40,508 nucleotides of DNA, taken from assembly GCA_018813505.1 (NCBI GenBank), contig JAHJBM010000027.1, forward strand, positions 1-40,508. The letters run 5' to 3'. A program made the position numbers and the translations under genes. This DNA is from Microcaldota archaeon. Lineage in GTDB: Archaea > Micrarchaeota > Micrarchaeia > Anstonellales > Bilamarchaeaceae. Shown here one piece after another: positions 1 through 8,921 of this stretch. The notes under the pieces were generated by a model, which saw nothing but the letters and a program-made list of their open reading frames with translations, was not told the DNA's origin and searched no databases. How positions within the stretch are numbered: position 1 is the stretch's first letter; the number at the start of each line of letters is the position of its first letter.

Positions 1-198
1 CACTGAAACTGCACCATACACCGGACCAAGCATTGCACCACCTATTGGACCAATAAATTGGAATCCGGTAAATGCAGCATTTTCCCCAACACCAACTATT
101 TTAGAGAAATTAAACTGATAAAGCAAAAGACCTAATGCTGAAAAAATCAAAAGAAATGCAAACTTCCGGTTATCTAACTCAAAATCAAATATTTTCAT
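1..198 (-). CDS. Partial polytopic membrane protein (N-terminal 66 residues)
   Basis: The frame is open from an ATG at 198 to the window edge, so only the N-terminus is present. The start is MKIFDFELDNRKF, followed by a hydrophobic segment of about 20 residues and then a glycine-rich hydrophobic stretch (FIGPIGGAMLGPVYGAV). An AGGTG ribosome-binding site lies about 6 bases before the ATG. The glycine/proline pattern recalls substrate-binding subunits of small-molecule transporters, but this is too short to name. It is divergent from folC, and the two share the roughly 100-base AT-rich spacer as promoter region. Confidence 0.6.
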   Translation of the reverse strand, partial: MKIFDFELDNRKFAFLLIFSALGLLLYQFNFSKIVGVGENAAFTGFQFIGPIGGAMLGPVYGAVSV

Positions 199-297
199 TT
201 TTGCACCTGTTTTAAATTTAGATTTAGTAGATATAAAATATAGATAGTAGGAATTTAAAATATTGGGTCAAACAAAAACGGCATTAGGCGAACCACA

Positions 298-1638
298 ATG
301 AAAAATACAAAAAACATAGAGGAATACCTTTATTCACTGAGAGGAAAAGGCGCAAAGCTTGGACTGGAACGAGTGCTAAAGTTGCTCGGATCACTTGGAA
401 ATCCACAGAATAGGTTCAAGACAATAATCATAGGTGGCACAAGTGGTAAAGGATCCACAGCTGCAATGGTCTCATCAATACTCACAGAAGCAGGATTCAA
501 AACAGGACGATTCACAAGCCCGCATCTTTCAAGCCTTACTGAAAGAATTACAATCAATGAAATGGAAATAAACAAAAAAGAACTTGAACAAACCGTACAG
601 GAAATTATTACATGCATAGAAAAAATGAAGGAAACGAAAGAGCGAGATTTTGAACATCCGACTTTTTTCGAAGTCATTACAGCAACTGCATTGCTTTATT
701 TCAAAAAGAAAAAAATAGATTTCGCTGTGCTTGAAGTCGGACTTGGGGGGCGGCTTGATGCAACTAATGTAACAACACCAGAAGTATGTGTGATAACGAA
801 TGTTTCGCTCGAGCATACTAAGATACTTGGGAATACCATCGAAAAAATAACGAGTGAAAAGGCAGGGATAATAAAACAGGGAATTCCAATTATAACCGCA
901 GTGCAGGGAAATGCACTCAAAATAATCGAAAAAATATGTAGCGAAAAACATGCCAAACTAATGATCGTAGGTAAGGATATAAAAGCGCAAAGAATTTCTG
1001 CAGATGACAACGGACAGCTGGTCGCCATAACCATATCAAATACAAACAAAACTTTTTTTATACCACTGCGCGGACGGTACCAGATTGAAAACCTTGCATG
1101 CACAATTGGAATTATTGAAGTGCTCAGAAATAAAGGAATAAAGATCGAAGACCATGCAATGGCCGACGGGTTGAAAAAAACAAAATGGCCAGGAAGAATG
1201 GAAATTGTGCAATGCAACCCACTCGTAGTGCTTGATGGGGCAAAAGATCCGGAAGCGATGAGAAGATTATCAGAAAGTATTGATGATTTCAAATACAACA
1301 AAATGATTCTTGTTCTTGGCATATCCTCTGATAAGGACATCCCAAACATGGTGAGATGGATAACGCCAAAAGCAGATGAGATAATCATAACACAACATAG
1401 TATCGCTGAACGTGCAGCAGATCCCGCAATCATTGTAAAGGAGATTGTAAAATACAACAGGAATTATGAAATAAGAGAACACACTGCCGACGCTGTGAAA
1501 ACTGCCATAAAACATGCAGGAAAAAAGGATCTGGTTCTTGTTACTGGTTCGTTATTTACAGTAGGCGAGGCAAGAGAAATCTGGCACAGCAGAAAAAAAG
1601 GATTTGGTAGGGAATTCAACGAGACGCCCAAGAAGTAA
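298..1638 (+). CDS. folC: Folylpolyglutamate synthase / dihydrofolate synthase (Mur ligase family)
   Basis: This enzyme adds glutamate to dihydropteroate or to folates using ATP. The 446 residues show the family signatures in order: P-loop GGTSGKGST at 46-54, the TSPHL..L.ERI motif, PTFFE, the LEVGLGGRLDATNV block, SLEHT, and EKAGIIK with the lysine that is usually carbamylated. A C-terminal ligase domain with LDGAKDPEAM follows. Length is normal for FolC. A TATA-like TTTAAAAT sits around 254-261, about 40 bases before the ATG. Archaea often use other ligases for pterin glutamylation, so FolC implies a bacterial-style folate step here. Dual or single activity cannot be decided from the sequence. 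Confidence 0.93.
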   Translation: MKNTKNIEEYLYSLRGKGAKLGLERVLKLLGSLGNPQNRFKTIIIGGTSGKGSTAAMVSSILTEAGFKTGRFTSPHLSSLTERITINEMEINKKELEQTVQEIITCIEKMKETKERDFEHPTFFEVITATALLYFKKKKIDFAVLEVGLGGRLDATNVTTPEVCVITNVSLEHTKILGNTIEKITSEKAGIIKQGIPIITAVQGNALKIIEKICSEKHAKLMIVGKDIKAQRISADDNGQLVAITISNTNKTFFIPLRGRYQIENLACTIGIIEVLRNKGIKIEDHAMADGLKKTKWPGRMEIVQCNPLVVLDGAKDPEAMRRLSESIDDFKYNKMILVLGISSDKDIPNMVRWITPKADEIIITQHSIAERAADPAIIVKEIVKYNRNYEIREHTADAVKTAIKHAGKKDLVLVTGSLFTVGEAREIWHSRKKGFGREFNETPKK

Positions 1639-1667
1639 TATAAAGATTGGCTTGTTAAATACCATCC

Positions 1668-2948
1668 ATGAATCACCGCCAGTTGTTAATATTTCTCACA
1701 TTGATTTCGTTGGTAAACATTAGTGTTGCTGATTGTGTAGGATATGGTGATGAATTCCAGGTAAGAGTTCTTGATGCCAAATACAGACCAATACCTGAAG
1801 CAAGTGTCTGGATAACGTATGATCGTGGAACGAGCTTTGGAGATAAATATTTCACAACACCTGTGAACTACACTGATTCCAATGGTATGGTCGATTATTA
1901 TATCAGAAATATGGGAACTGGCACCAGAGAGATAGACTGTGATATTGATATCAGTGCTTCTGTAGGTGGAAGCACACGGAGCAGAACCATAGAAGCAAAT
2001 ATCCATGGAACTCCGATCGATATGGTAATGGATGATGTATACCCTGTCATGTTTTATGTAAGGGATCAACACAGAGCAGCAATCCAGAATTCAACTGTAA
2101 CCATTGATGGCAAAACAGAAAAAACAAATGAATATGGCTCGGTAAAGTTCTTTTTAAAGAAAGGAGATCATGATTATCTTGCCACATACCTGGATGCAAA
2201 ACAAGCTGGAACAATAACTGTAAATGATGATGATGCATATGAAGTTTTATTTGAACCAAACGAACTGGAGATTCATGTATTGGATGACCAGGGAAATAAA
2301 CTTCACATATCACTCTTTATATTGAACCAGACATTTGATCTTGAAGATGGATATTTCCAACGAGATAAAATCTTTGGTAATAGTATAGAATATACAATTA
2401 ATTACAATGGTGTTGTGAAGGGAGATGTAATAGATCCAGCATCAAAAAACAACCTAACAATAATATATGATCTGCGCTCCCCGCTTTTGGAAAGTGTAGA
2501 TGTACAGACGCAAAATAACCAGACAACATTACTCATAACTGCCTCTGATCCAGGGATTTATGCAAGTGGTGTGGATGTATCAAGCATAAGTGTATTATAC
2601 AAGTTAGGAACTGCTGCCAGTGACACAGATTGGAATACGGCAACAACTTTCTCGACTGGGCACAATACATTTACGGCAGACCTTGGACAGCTCCCTTCAA
2701 ACAACATAATGGAATTTAAGATAGGCATAAAAGATAGAGAAGGCAATAGTGCAATTATAACAGGGAAATTCTCCACGTTATTTGTACCAGTACCGCAGAA
2801 TAACACACAAAACCAGACAATTACACAACCCATTGAGGACACGGGTCAGGAAATACCACTAATTTACATAATAGGTGGTGTAATTTTAGTGATTTTGGCC
2901 ATTTATTTGTTAATTCGCATAAAATCTGCTGCAATGGGAGGGAACTAA
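1668..2948 (+). CDS. Membrane-anchored surface protein with Ig-like/carboxypeptidase-regulatory-like domains
   Basis: The 426 residues begin with a signal peptide (about 1-21, ending near NISVADC) and end with a single transmembrane helix (about 400-418) plus a short basic tail. The body is therefore outside the cell, anchored at the C-terminus. Residues 25-200 contain beta-rich segments with RVLDAKYRPIPEASVWI and DGKTEKTNEYGSVKF, typical of carboxypeptidase-regulatory-like or Ig-like modules. N-x-S/T sequons are frequent. A TATA-like AATATAAAG at 1637-1645 is 27 bases from the ATG, suggesting a leaderless mRNA. Function is unknown; adhesin or cell-envelope component is an inference from the architecture. 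Confidence 0.75.
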   Translation: MNHRQLLIFLTLISLVNISVADCVGYGDEFQVRVLDAKYRPIPEASVWITYDRGTSFGDKYFTTPVNYTDSNGMVDYYIRNMGTGTREIDCDIDISASVGGSTRSRTIEANIHGTPIDMVMDDVYPVMFYVRDQHRAAIQNSTVTIDGKTEKTNEYGSVKFFLKKGDHDYLATYLDAKQAGTITVNDDDAYEVLFEPNELEIHVLDDQGNKLHISLFILNQTFDLEDGYFQRDKIFGNSIEYTINYNGVVKGDVIDPASKNNLTIIYDLRSPLLESVDVQTQNNQTTLLITASDPGIYASGVDVSSISVLYKLGTAASDTDWNTATTFSTGHNTFTADLGQLPSNNIMEFKIGIKDREGNSAIITGKFSTLFVPVPQNNTQNQTITQPIEDTGQEIPLIYIIGGVILVILAIYLLIRIKSAAMGGN

Positions 2949-3034
2949 CACAAACAACATCTTTATAAACTGTGTGTTTTATATCTTATATATTGTACAT
3001 ACATACTCATAAACTATAATACTATGGTGGTATA

Positions 3035-3769
3035 ATGCCGAGAGGAAAAAAAATTATTATTGAAACAGAAGTGGATGATGAATTTGTCAACAAGTTCAGG
3101 TCAATAGATCTTGAAGAGATACGGTCAGATCGTAAAAGAACTGAGAAGGGACTTAGTTCTTCGGTTGCCAATGTTTTCAAGGTTGCGCAGAACTTGTATC
3201 GACAGAAGGCAGGAGAGGAAGAACTCGAAACAAAACACGAGCTTTACTCTGTAAGAGGTGCATACGATTACCTAAAGGATAGTGGAGTATTTATTTCTTT
3301 CAGGGCATTCGGTGGAAGAATAGAAAGAGGAACTGTTCCATTTGTAAAAGTCGGAAGAAAGAGATTTATACCAAAAAGCATTTTGCAGGACATCGTAGAT
3401 ACAAAAGGTGAATTTTATACAGTAAAGGAAGCGTTTGAAGAATATAAGAAAGCAAACAACAGGATCAATTTTAGGGCATTTATAGGAAGGATTGAAAAGG
3501 GATCCATACCATCAGTCAAGTTTGGCACAAGAAGGCTTGTACCAAAGGACGCAGTCGAGGCACTTACCCACATAAGCAACAATTATTACTCGGTAAGCCA
3601 GGCAATCAAGGAACTTAATAAAAGCGGCATTAAGATCAAAAGAAACGCATTTGAAAGAAGACTTGACCGTGGAAGGATACCACACGAGAAAGTCGGCGGG
3701 CGACGATTCATACACGAAGATGTTTTGAGAGAACTCGTTGACAAAGAACAATCCTTCAAAAGATCTTAG
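3035..3769 (+). CDS. Putative DNA-binding regulator with three tandem 57-residue HTH (MerR/excisionase-like) repeats
   Basis: Of the 244 residues, about 1-65 are a charged helical lead-in. Three copies of a roughly 50-residue unit follow, starting at Tyr71, Tyr128 and Tyr185, a spacing of exactly 57. Each has Y(S/T)V..A, then (F/N)RAF..RI(E/D)(R/K)G or an equivalent, then (V/I)P..K(V/F)G.RR(F/L)(I/V)P. That order (helix, helix, basic wing, strand) is the pattern of excisionase/MerR-type winged HTH domains. Three copies in one chain could read a long or repeated operator. The start is chosen by GGTGGTATA just before ATG 3035. It is monocistronic by spacing and lies just upstream of the DNA polymerase gene. 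Target and partners are unknown. Confidence 0.7.
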   Translation: MPRGKKIIIETEVDDEFVNKFRSIDLEEIRSDRKRTEKGLSSSVANVFKVAQNLYRQKAGEEELETKHELYSVRGAYDYLKDSGVFISFRAFGGRIERGTVPFVKVGRKRFIPKSILQDIVDTKGEFYTVKEAFEEYKKANNRINFRAFIGRIEKGSIPSVKFGTRRLVPKDAVEALTHISNNYYSVSQAIKELNKSGIKIKRNAFERRLDRGRIPHEKVGGRRFIHEDVLRELVDKEQSFKRS

Positions 3770-3773
3770 AATT

Positions 3774-3840
3774 TAATTTTTTATTTTATCTATTTTTATT
3801 TATCATTTTATCAAATTTCTTTTCTGAAGTTTATTTTTCC
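3774..3840 (+). terminator. T-rich archaeal-type terminator
   Basis: Immediately after the triple-HTH gene the plus strand has repeated T5-T6 tracts with no G and few C. Oligo-T runs are the usual archaeal termination signal. They separate this gene from the polymerase promoter. Confidence 0.5.
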
Positions 3841-3933
3841 AGTTTTAGCTAGTTTTCAATTTTTATAGAATAAAAAGATTCTTGATCATACAATATATTG
3901 AACGATAGTTTTCTAAACTGAATCATAAACTCA

Positions 3934-3942
3934 ATATTTATA
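3934..3942 (+). promoter_or_regulatory. TATA box of the DNA polymerase gene
   Basis: ATATTTATA is centred about 29 bases before the ATG at 3967. This predicts transcription starting at or within a few bases of the start codon, and there is no ribosome-binding site in between. Confidence 0.5.
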
Positions 3943-3966
3943 CAATCTTCTTTTGAATAATACCGT

Positions 3967-6354
3967 ATGGAAACAGTTAGAAGACGCGCTCATTTTATTG
4001 ATATAGGATACACAATCAAAAAAGATAAGACATACATTTGGTTTATTGTCAAGGGAAAGAAAACCACGAAACTATACTATCAGCATGATCCATATTTCCT
4101 TATCGATGGTCCAGTAGAACGCAAAGACGATTTCTTGAATATTGAAGTACCGAGAAAAGACGGAACAATGGCAAGCCCCGTACATGTGGAGGAAATTGAA
4201 AGGAAAATGGGACAAACCAAGAAAAAGATGATAAAGCTCTATTGTGCACGACCTTCAGATGTGCCGCTGATAAAACAGGCCATACCATTCCCGTGTTTTG
4301 AATATAGCATTCCGTTTGTACGCAGATTTATGTTTGATATGCAACTTTCACCATTTTATGTGATGAGCTATGACCGTAAAGGTCAAATGATAACCAAAAT
4401 TAACTCAATAACAGAACCGAAAAACCCACCAGAATTGAGCATGCTTGCCTTTGATATTGAAACATACAACCCGCAGGGGATACCACGAGAGAATAAAGAT
4501 CCTGTGATCATGATAAGCTATTCTGGAAACAAAAAAGGAGTGTTAACATTCAAGAAATCTAAAATGGATTTTGTTGAAACACTGAAAGGAGAACGTGAAT
4601 TGTTGGAACGATTTTTCGAGGTTGTACAACAGGAGAATCCAGATGTTATTTTTGGATATAATAGTGCGAGTTTTGATTTGCCATATCTAAAAGAACGTTC
4701 AAAAATGAACAATATCATTCTGAAAATGGGAAGATTTGGAGGCAGTGTACGACCACTTATGCGCGGAATGATAAAAGGATGTGAGATACGTGGCAGAGTG
4801 CATTTTGATCTTTATCCAATTGCAAGATTGTTTGGTTTTATTGGAGTGATAAAAGCACAGAAATTTACGCTAGATGCAGTTGCAGAGGAAATGCTTGGAA
4901 AAAAGAAAGTGGAGATTAACTCAAAGGAAATGTGGAAAGTATGGGATAGTAATGATATAGACAAACTATGCGAGTACTCGCTTGTTGATTCAGAATTAGC
5001 ATTAGGCATAGGAAAACTTTTCCTGCCATTGGAAATGGAAATGTCTATAGTGGCAAAAATGCCATTATTCCAGACTACCATGGCTACAAGTGGACAGCTT
5101 GTCGAGAATCTTCTTATGTATGCGGCAACGGAAAAAAATCACCTCATACCAAGGAAACCAAAAGGAGAGTCAATTAATGAGAGATTAAACGCACCGATAC
5201 AAGGCGCGTTTGTAAAACTTCCTGAACCTGGAATTTATGATAATGTAACGGTATTGGACTTTAGAGGGCTGTACCCATCCATAATAATTTCGTACAATAT
5301 TGACCCCAACACATTGATGGAGGATGAAAATGAAAGTATAGATTGTTTTGTGTCACCATCAGGTGCGCGATTCTCGAAAAAAGAGAGGGGACTTGTGCCC
5401 GAGGTACTTGAATATCTTGTGAGCAAAAGAGGCGAGCTAAAAGACATGCTCAAAAAAACAGACAAATCAAGCGACGAATATGTGAGGCTGGCTGCAAGAT
5501 CTCAGGCACTTAAAATTTTAGGAAATTCTTTCTATGGGTATCTTGGTTATGCGAGGTCAAGATGGTATTCACGCCCGTGTGCTGAAAGCGTTACTGCCTG
5601 GGGAAGAAAACACATAATGGAGACAATTGAAAGGGCAGAAGCCAGCGGATTCCAGGTACTTTATGCAGACACTGATTCAGTATTTCTGATTTATAATGAT
5701 AAGAAAAAAGTTATCGAATTCATGAAAGAGGTAAATGCAAATCTCCCTGGAATGATGGAACTTGAACTTGAAGGATTTTACCCAAGAGGAGTATTTGTAA
5801 GCAAGAAAGGCGGCGGAGAACGAGGTGCAAAAAAGAAATATGCACTGCTTGGAGAAGATGGAAGAATAAAAATAAAGGGATTTGAACTTGTACGCCGAGA
5901 TTGGTCAGAAGTAGCAAAAGAAACCCAACGCATGGTTCTTGAAGCCATACTAAAGGACGGGAGCAAGGAGAAGGCAGTGAAAATAATAAGAGATGTGATA
6001 ATAAGAATACAAAGTGGTAAGGTACCATTACAGTCGTTGGCCATAAGCACGCAGCTTAACAAAGATCCAGGCACATACGAGATTAAAAGTCCTGAACTTT
6101 CTGCTGCAAAGAAATTGATCCAAGCTGGAACACCAGTAGAAAAAGGAACTATGATATCTTATGTTATTGGAAAGAAGGGAAAAAGCATTTCTGAAAAAGC
6201 CGTGCCACTTGAACTTGCAACAGAATATGATGTTGAATATTATATTGATCATCAGATATTGCCGGCAGTGATGAAGATTATGAAAGAACTGGGATATGAT
6301 GAATATAGCATGAAACAGGGCGGAAAACAACAAAGCTTAGGTGAATTTTTTTGA
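3967..6354 (+). CDS. polB: Family B replicative DNA polymerase with 3'-5' exonuclease and PIP box
   Basis: This is the replicative DNA polymerase. The 795 residues contain the complete catalytic set. Exo I is FDIET with D163 and E165. Exo II is YNSASFD at 231-237. Exo III is YSLVD at 337-341. Polymerase motif A is DFRGLYPS at 431-438, motif B is K516..GNSFYG at 519-524, and motif C is YADTD at 566-570. The KKKYALL thumb motif is also visible. The last residues, QQSLGEFF, form a PCNA-interacting PIP box, so the enzyme should bind the sliding clamp. Both proofreading and polymerase activities appear intact. Length is typical for archaeal PolB and there is no intein. Confidence 0.97.
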   Translation: METVRRRAHFIDIGYTIKKDKTYIWFIVKGKKTTKLYYQHDPYFLIDGPVERKDDFLNIEVPRKDGTMASPVHVEEIERKMGQTKKKMIKLYCARPSDVPLIKQAIPFPCFEYSIPFVRRFMFDMQLSPFYVMSYDRKGQMITKINSITEPKNPPELSMLAFDIETYNPQGIPRENKDPVIMISYSGNKKGVLTFKKSKMDFVETLKGERELLERFFEVVQQENPDVIFGYNSASFDLPYLKERSKMNNIILKMGRFGGSVRPLMRGMIKGCEIRGRVHFDLYPIARLFGFIGVIKAQKFTLDAVAEEMLGKKKVEINSKEMWKVWDSNDIDKLCEYSLVDSELALGIGKLFLPLEMEMSIVAKMPLFQTTMATSGQLVENLLMYAATEKNHLIPRKPKGESINERLNAPIQGAFVKLPEPGIYDNVTVLDFRGLYPSIIISYNIDPNTLMEDENESIDCFVSPSGARFSKKERGLVPEVLEYLVSKRGELKDMLKKTDKSSDEYVRLAARSQALKILGNSFYGYLGYARSRWYSRPCAESVTAWGRKHIMETIERAEASGFQVLYADTDSVFLIYNDKKKVIEFMKEVNANLPGMMELELEGFYPRGVFVSKKGGGERGAKKKYALLGEDGRIKIKGFELVRRDWSEVAKETQRMVLEAILKDGSKEKAVKIIRDVIIRIQSGKVPLQSLAISTQLNKDPGTYEIKSPELSAAKKLIQAGTPVEKGTMISYVIGKKGKSISEKAVPLELATEYDVEYYIDHQILPAVMKIMKELGYDEYSMKQGGKQQSLGEFF

Positions 6355-6397
6355 TTCGGGGGCTTAACTATTAAAATTATATCGGAGATAGACCACC

Positions 6398-6706
6398 ATG
6401 GCCCAGAAAACGGTAAGAAGACCCCAGGAACGTGAAACCCAACGGGAAGGTATAACTGAAACCATAAATAATCTTATTGATGCTGCACTTCGAAGCAGGG
6501 ACCGTGAAGGCGTAGTCAGCAGAATACAGGAATATGCAGAAGAAGGCGCAAGAGCCCAGGAGAGAAGAGACGGATTGCGCAACACAGTTGTAAGAAGAGT
6601 GGATAATGAAGAGGCTGAAGCCGCAGCAGTTGATCTTGCAGTAAGGATAGAGAATTCAACCAATGGACGCCAGCTTGAAGCGAATATAAGAAAATGGGTG
6701 GGATGA
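6398..6706 (+). CDS. Small arginine-rich helical protein of unknown function
   Basis: I do not recognise this 102-residue protein. It is almost entirely predicted helix, with only two lysines against about 17 arginines, and has no membrane segment. A TATA-like run (TTAAAATTATAT) lies about 20-28 bases before ATG 6398, and there is no ribosome site, so it is probably the leaderless first gene of an operon. It is followed by a 4-base ATGA overlap with the next gene, then Pus10. Its arginine-for-lysine bias matches two larger orphans further on. Confidence 0.6.
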   Translation: MAQKTVRRPQERETQREGITETINNLIDAALRSRDREGVVSRIQEYAEEGARAQERRDGLRNTVVRRVDNEEAEAAAVDLAVRIENSTNGRQLEANIRKWVG

Positions 6707-7050
6707 TGGTCTCTTTTGAACTCATGAACGAAGAAAGCAGAGAAACAATAATAGGCACATGGAAAACCATGAACGAAGATGATAAGGGCCATTTCATAAA
6801 TCAGGTTGCACTCGCGCTTAGCATATGGGGAAGCGATAAAAAAGGAAGAAATATCATCGTCGAGATACTCGATATTATGGCAAAGGACAAGATACAAACA
6901 CTTGCTGATTTTGGATTATATGTTTCCCGTGCACTCGAACTGGATGATGCAAAAGATATTGAGGATAAAATAAAACGAGCATCGCTTATCATAGAAGGAT
7001 ATAGGATAAAGAATGCACTTTCATCTGAGCCGCATATGCAACTATTTTAA
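6703..7050 (+). CDS. Small helical protein of unknown function
   Basis: Starting at ATG 6703, which overlaps the previous stop as ATGA, this encodes about 115 residues of predicted soluble helix (MNEESRETIIGTWKTMNEDD and onward). An in-frame ATG at 6694 is possible, but the tight stop/start overlap favours 6703. Lysine content is ordinary. The family is not recognised. Its position between a small orphan and Pus10 suggests co-transcription, perhaps in RNA metabolism, but that is guilt by association only. Confidence 0.6.
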   Translation: MMVSFELMNEESRETIIGTWKTMNEDDKGHFINQVALALSIWGSDKKGRNIIVEILDIMAKDKIQTLADFGLYVSRALELDDAKDIEDKIKRASLIIEGYRIKNALSSEPHMQLF

Positions 7051-7075
7051 TTTCCATCTGATCAATTGATTATTG

Positions 7076-8242
7076 ATGCAACTTTGTGATATTTGTAATG
7101 CGGCCAATGGCAATGCTTTTGAAAAGGCCATCATTAGCACAGATAATGAAAGTGACAATGGTGAGAGTAAATCAAATAAATGCTATATCTGTGGCAACCT
7201 TGCACTCCAGACAGATAAAATGTTGGCAAAGGCGACAGAACTCCTGTCAGCTGAAATGCCAGAAGCAGGCTCTTTTTCAATATCCTCAAATATCCCAAAG
7301 GACTGGATAGTCAGGGAAGATAGGGTATGGGATGAAAAATTCTCCAAAAAAACAGAAAGCATCAAAAATTCTATTAACAGAAGAATCATTTCTTCCCTTG
7401 CAAAAGCAACCAATAAGACATACAAGACAGATGCAGAATACCGCATAATTTTCGATTATAAGAACGGGAAAATTTCAACAGAGAATGGAGCTGTTTTTGT
7501 TTTTGGCAGGTATAAAAAGATAGTTGTGGGCCTTTCGCAGAGTAGATGGAAATGCAATAAATGCGAGGGGGATGGATGTGAGAAATGCGATGGCAAGGGA
7601 AAATATTATGAGTCAATAGAGGAGAGAATAGGCGACCCGCTGAAGGCAGCTTATGAAGCTAATGATTATGTCCTTCATGCCTCAGGAAGGGAAGATGTAG
7701 ATGCAACAAACAGCGCAGGAAGGATTTTTGTTATTGAGATAAAAAACCCAAAGAAAAGAAACGTCGAACTCGATAGGGTTACAAAGGAAATTGAGACAGG
7801 AAAAGAGGTTTCCGTATCTGATCTTAGGGCTGTGCCAAGAAAATTTGTGGAGATTATAACAGAATCGCATTTTGACAAGAGCTATAAGGCAGGAATAGAA
7901 TTTGGAAAAGAAATTAGCAAAGAGGATATTGAAAAAATAACCGGACTTACTGGAAAAACCCTTTTGCAAAAAACACCGAAACGAGTTGCACACCGAAGAG
8001 CGATTTTAGTTAGGCATAGAAAGATAAAGGATATTGGGGTGCTGGAATCCGGAGGCAGAAATGCGATTGTACTGGTTACTGCAGAGGCAGGAACATACAT
8101 AAAAGAACTGATCTCCGGTGATGATGGAAGAACAGAACCAAGCATCGCGGCGTTGCTTTCAACAAGCGCAAAATGCACTTCGCTTGATGTCGCTTCGATA
8201 GATGATGGGTTTATTGATTTCATAATTGAAAAATATGTATGA
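7076..8242 (+). CDS. pus10: tRNA pseudouridine synthase Pus10
   Basis: Archaeal Pus10 makes pseudouridine 54 and 55 in the tRNA T-loop. The 388-residue protein opens with a zinc-type CDIC...CYIC pair (C4, C7, C36, C39) followed by a THUMP-like region. A second knuckle, CNKC....CEKC, lies at about 160-171. The catalytic block is HASGREDVDA, with the RED aspartate D207 as the likely nucleophile by analogy with the GRxD motif of other pseudouridine synthases. GRIFVIEIKNPKKR follows. ATG 7076 is preferred over TTG 7073. It sits in an operon with two small orphans upstream and a gene downstream that starts at its stop. Confidence 0.93.
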   Translation: MQLCDICNAANGNAFEKAIISTDNESDNGESKSNKCYICGNLALQTDKMLAKATELLSAEMPEAGSFSISSNIPKDWIVREDRVWDEKFSKKTESIKNSINRRIISSLAKATNKTYKTDAEYRIIFDYKNGKISTENGAVFVFGRYKKIVVGLSQSRWKCNKCEGDGCEKCDGKGKYYESIEERIGDPLKAAYEANDYVLHASGREDVDATNSAGRIFVIEIKNPKKRNVELDRVTKEIETGKEVSVSDLRAVPRKFVEIITESHFDKSYKAGIEFGKEISKEDIEKITGLTGKTLLQKTPKRVAHRRAILVRHRKIKDIGVLESGGRNAIVLVTAEAGTYIKELISGDDGRTEPSIAALLSTSAKCTSLDVASIDDGFIDFIIEKYV

Positions 8243-8250
8243 GTGATAAC

Positions 8251-8874
8251 ATGCAACCAAGGAACGTGATCTACTTCAAAACAAACGCAGACCCAAATTT
8301 CAAACAACAGCTTACCAAGGCAGGATTCCTGCATACTGGCAGTGCAGGAACAAATGAAGTGTATGGAAGAAGAATTGGAAGAGATGTAATGCCAATGGTT
8401 GCTGAACTGATGGTCATTACAGGAAGATGTGAACATGGTCAAGATATCAGATTTTTACGCACTGTGCTTGAATTGCGCGGAAACAAAGGCCTGGCGTTTA
8501 TATTACATAGAGCATCAGAATTCATCTCAAACGGGGTTTCTGGATGTGTAAGTATAGAGATCGCAACACCAAACCGATCCGAATGGTCGATACCTGAAGC
8601 ACATGTGGGTAGTGCGATCTATGCCGCGGAAGCGTTTGTAGATGTTGTGTTTGGTTTGACTAGAAATAAAATGATCAGAGCTGGAACGTGGGGGATTGCA
8701 CAACGCTTGATATTGGATGGGATACCAAACACAGATAGAATACTTGCAAGTGCAGATGAGAGAATAGCCACCGCACTTAAAACTATTGAAACGGATCAAG
8801 AATTCGAAAGAGCAATGCAACTAGTTACTGGATTACATCCACCGATATCGGGACATTACGGAGTTGTTGGTTAG
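8251..8874 (+). CDS. Hypothetical protein downstream of pus10
   Basis: This is a soluble protein of about 207 residues that I do not recognise. Two starts are possible. ATG 8239 overlaps the pus10 stop as ATGA. ATG 8251 sits 3-8 bases behind GTGATAAC, the ribosome-site form seen before other genes here, so 8251 is preferred. The protein mixes helices and strands (IYFKTNADPNF, LAFILHRASEFI, HVGSAIYAAEAFVDVVFGL) and is relatively poor in lysine. It is the last gene of the pus10 operon, facing the GGGP synthase gene. Confidence 0.6.
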   Translation: MQPRNVIYFKTNADPNFKQQLTKAGFLHTGSAGTNEVYGRRIGRDVMPMVAELMVITGRCEHGQDIRFLRTVLELRGNKGLAFILHRASEFISNGVSGCVSIEIATPNRSEWSIPEAHVGSAIYAAEAFVDVVFGLTRNKMIRAGTWGIAQRLILDGIPNTDRILASADERIATALKTIETDQEFERAMQLVTGLHPPISGHYGVVG

Positions 8875-8921
8875 AATTGAGAGGAGATAACTCGCGTTGC
8901 GAATTACAATAACTAGATAAA

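Noticed and set aside
696-1457. Long minus-strand open frame (253 codons) opposite folC
   Set aside because: It is the antisense shadow of an unambiguous folC, and its translation is low-complexity Ser/Ile/Phe-rich with no motif.
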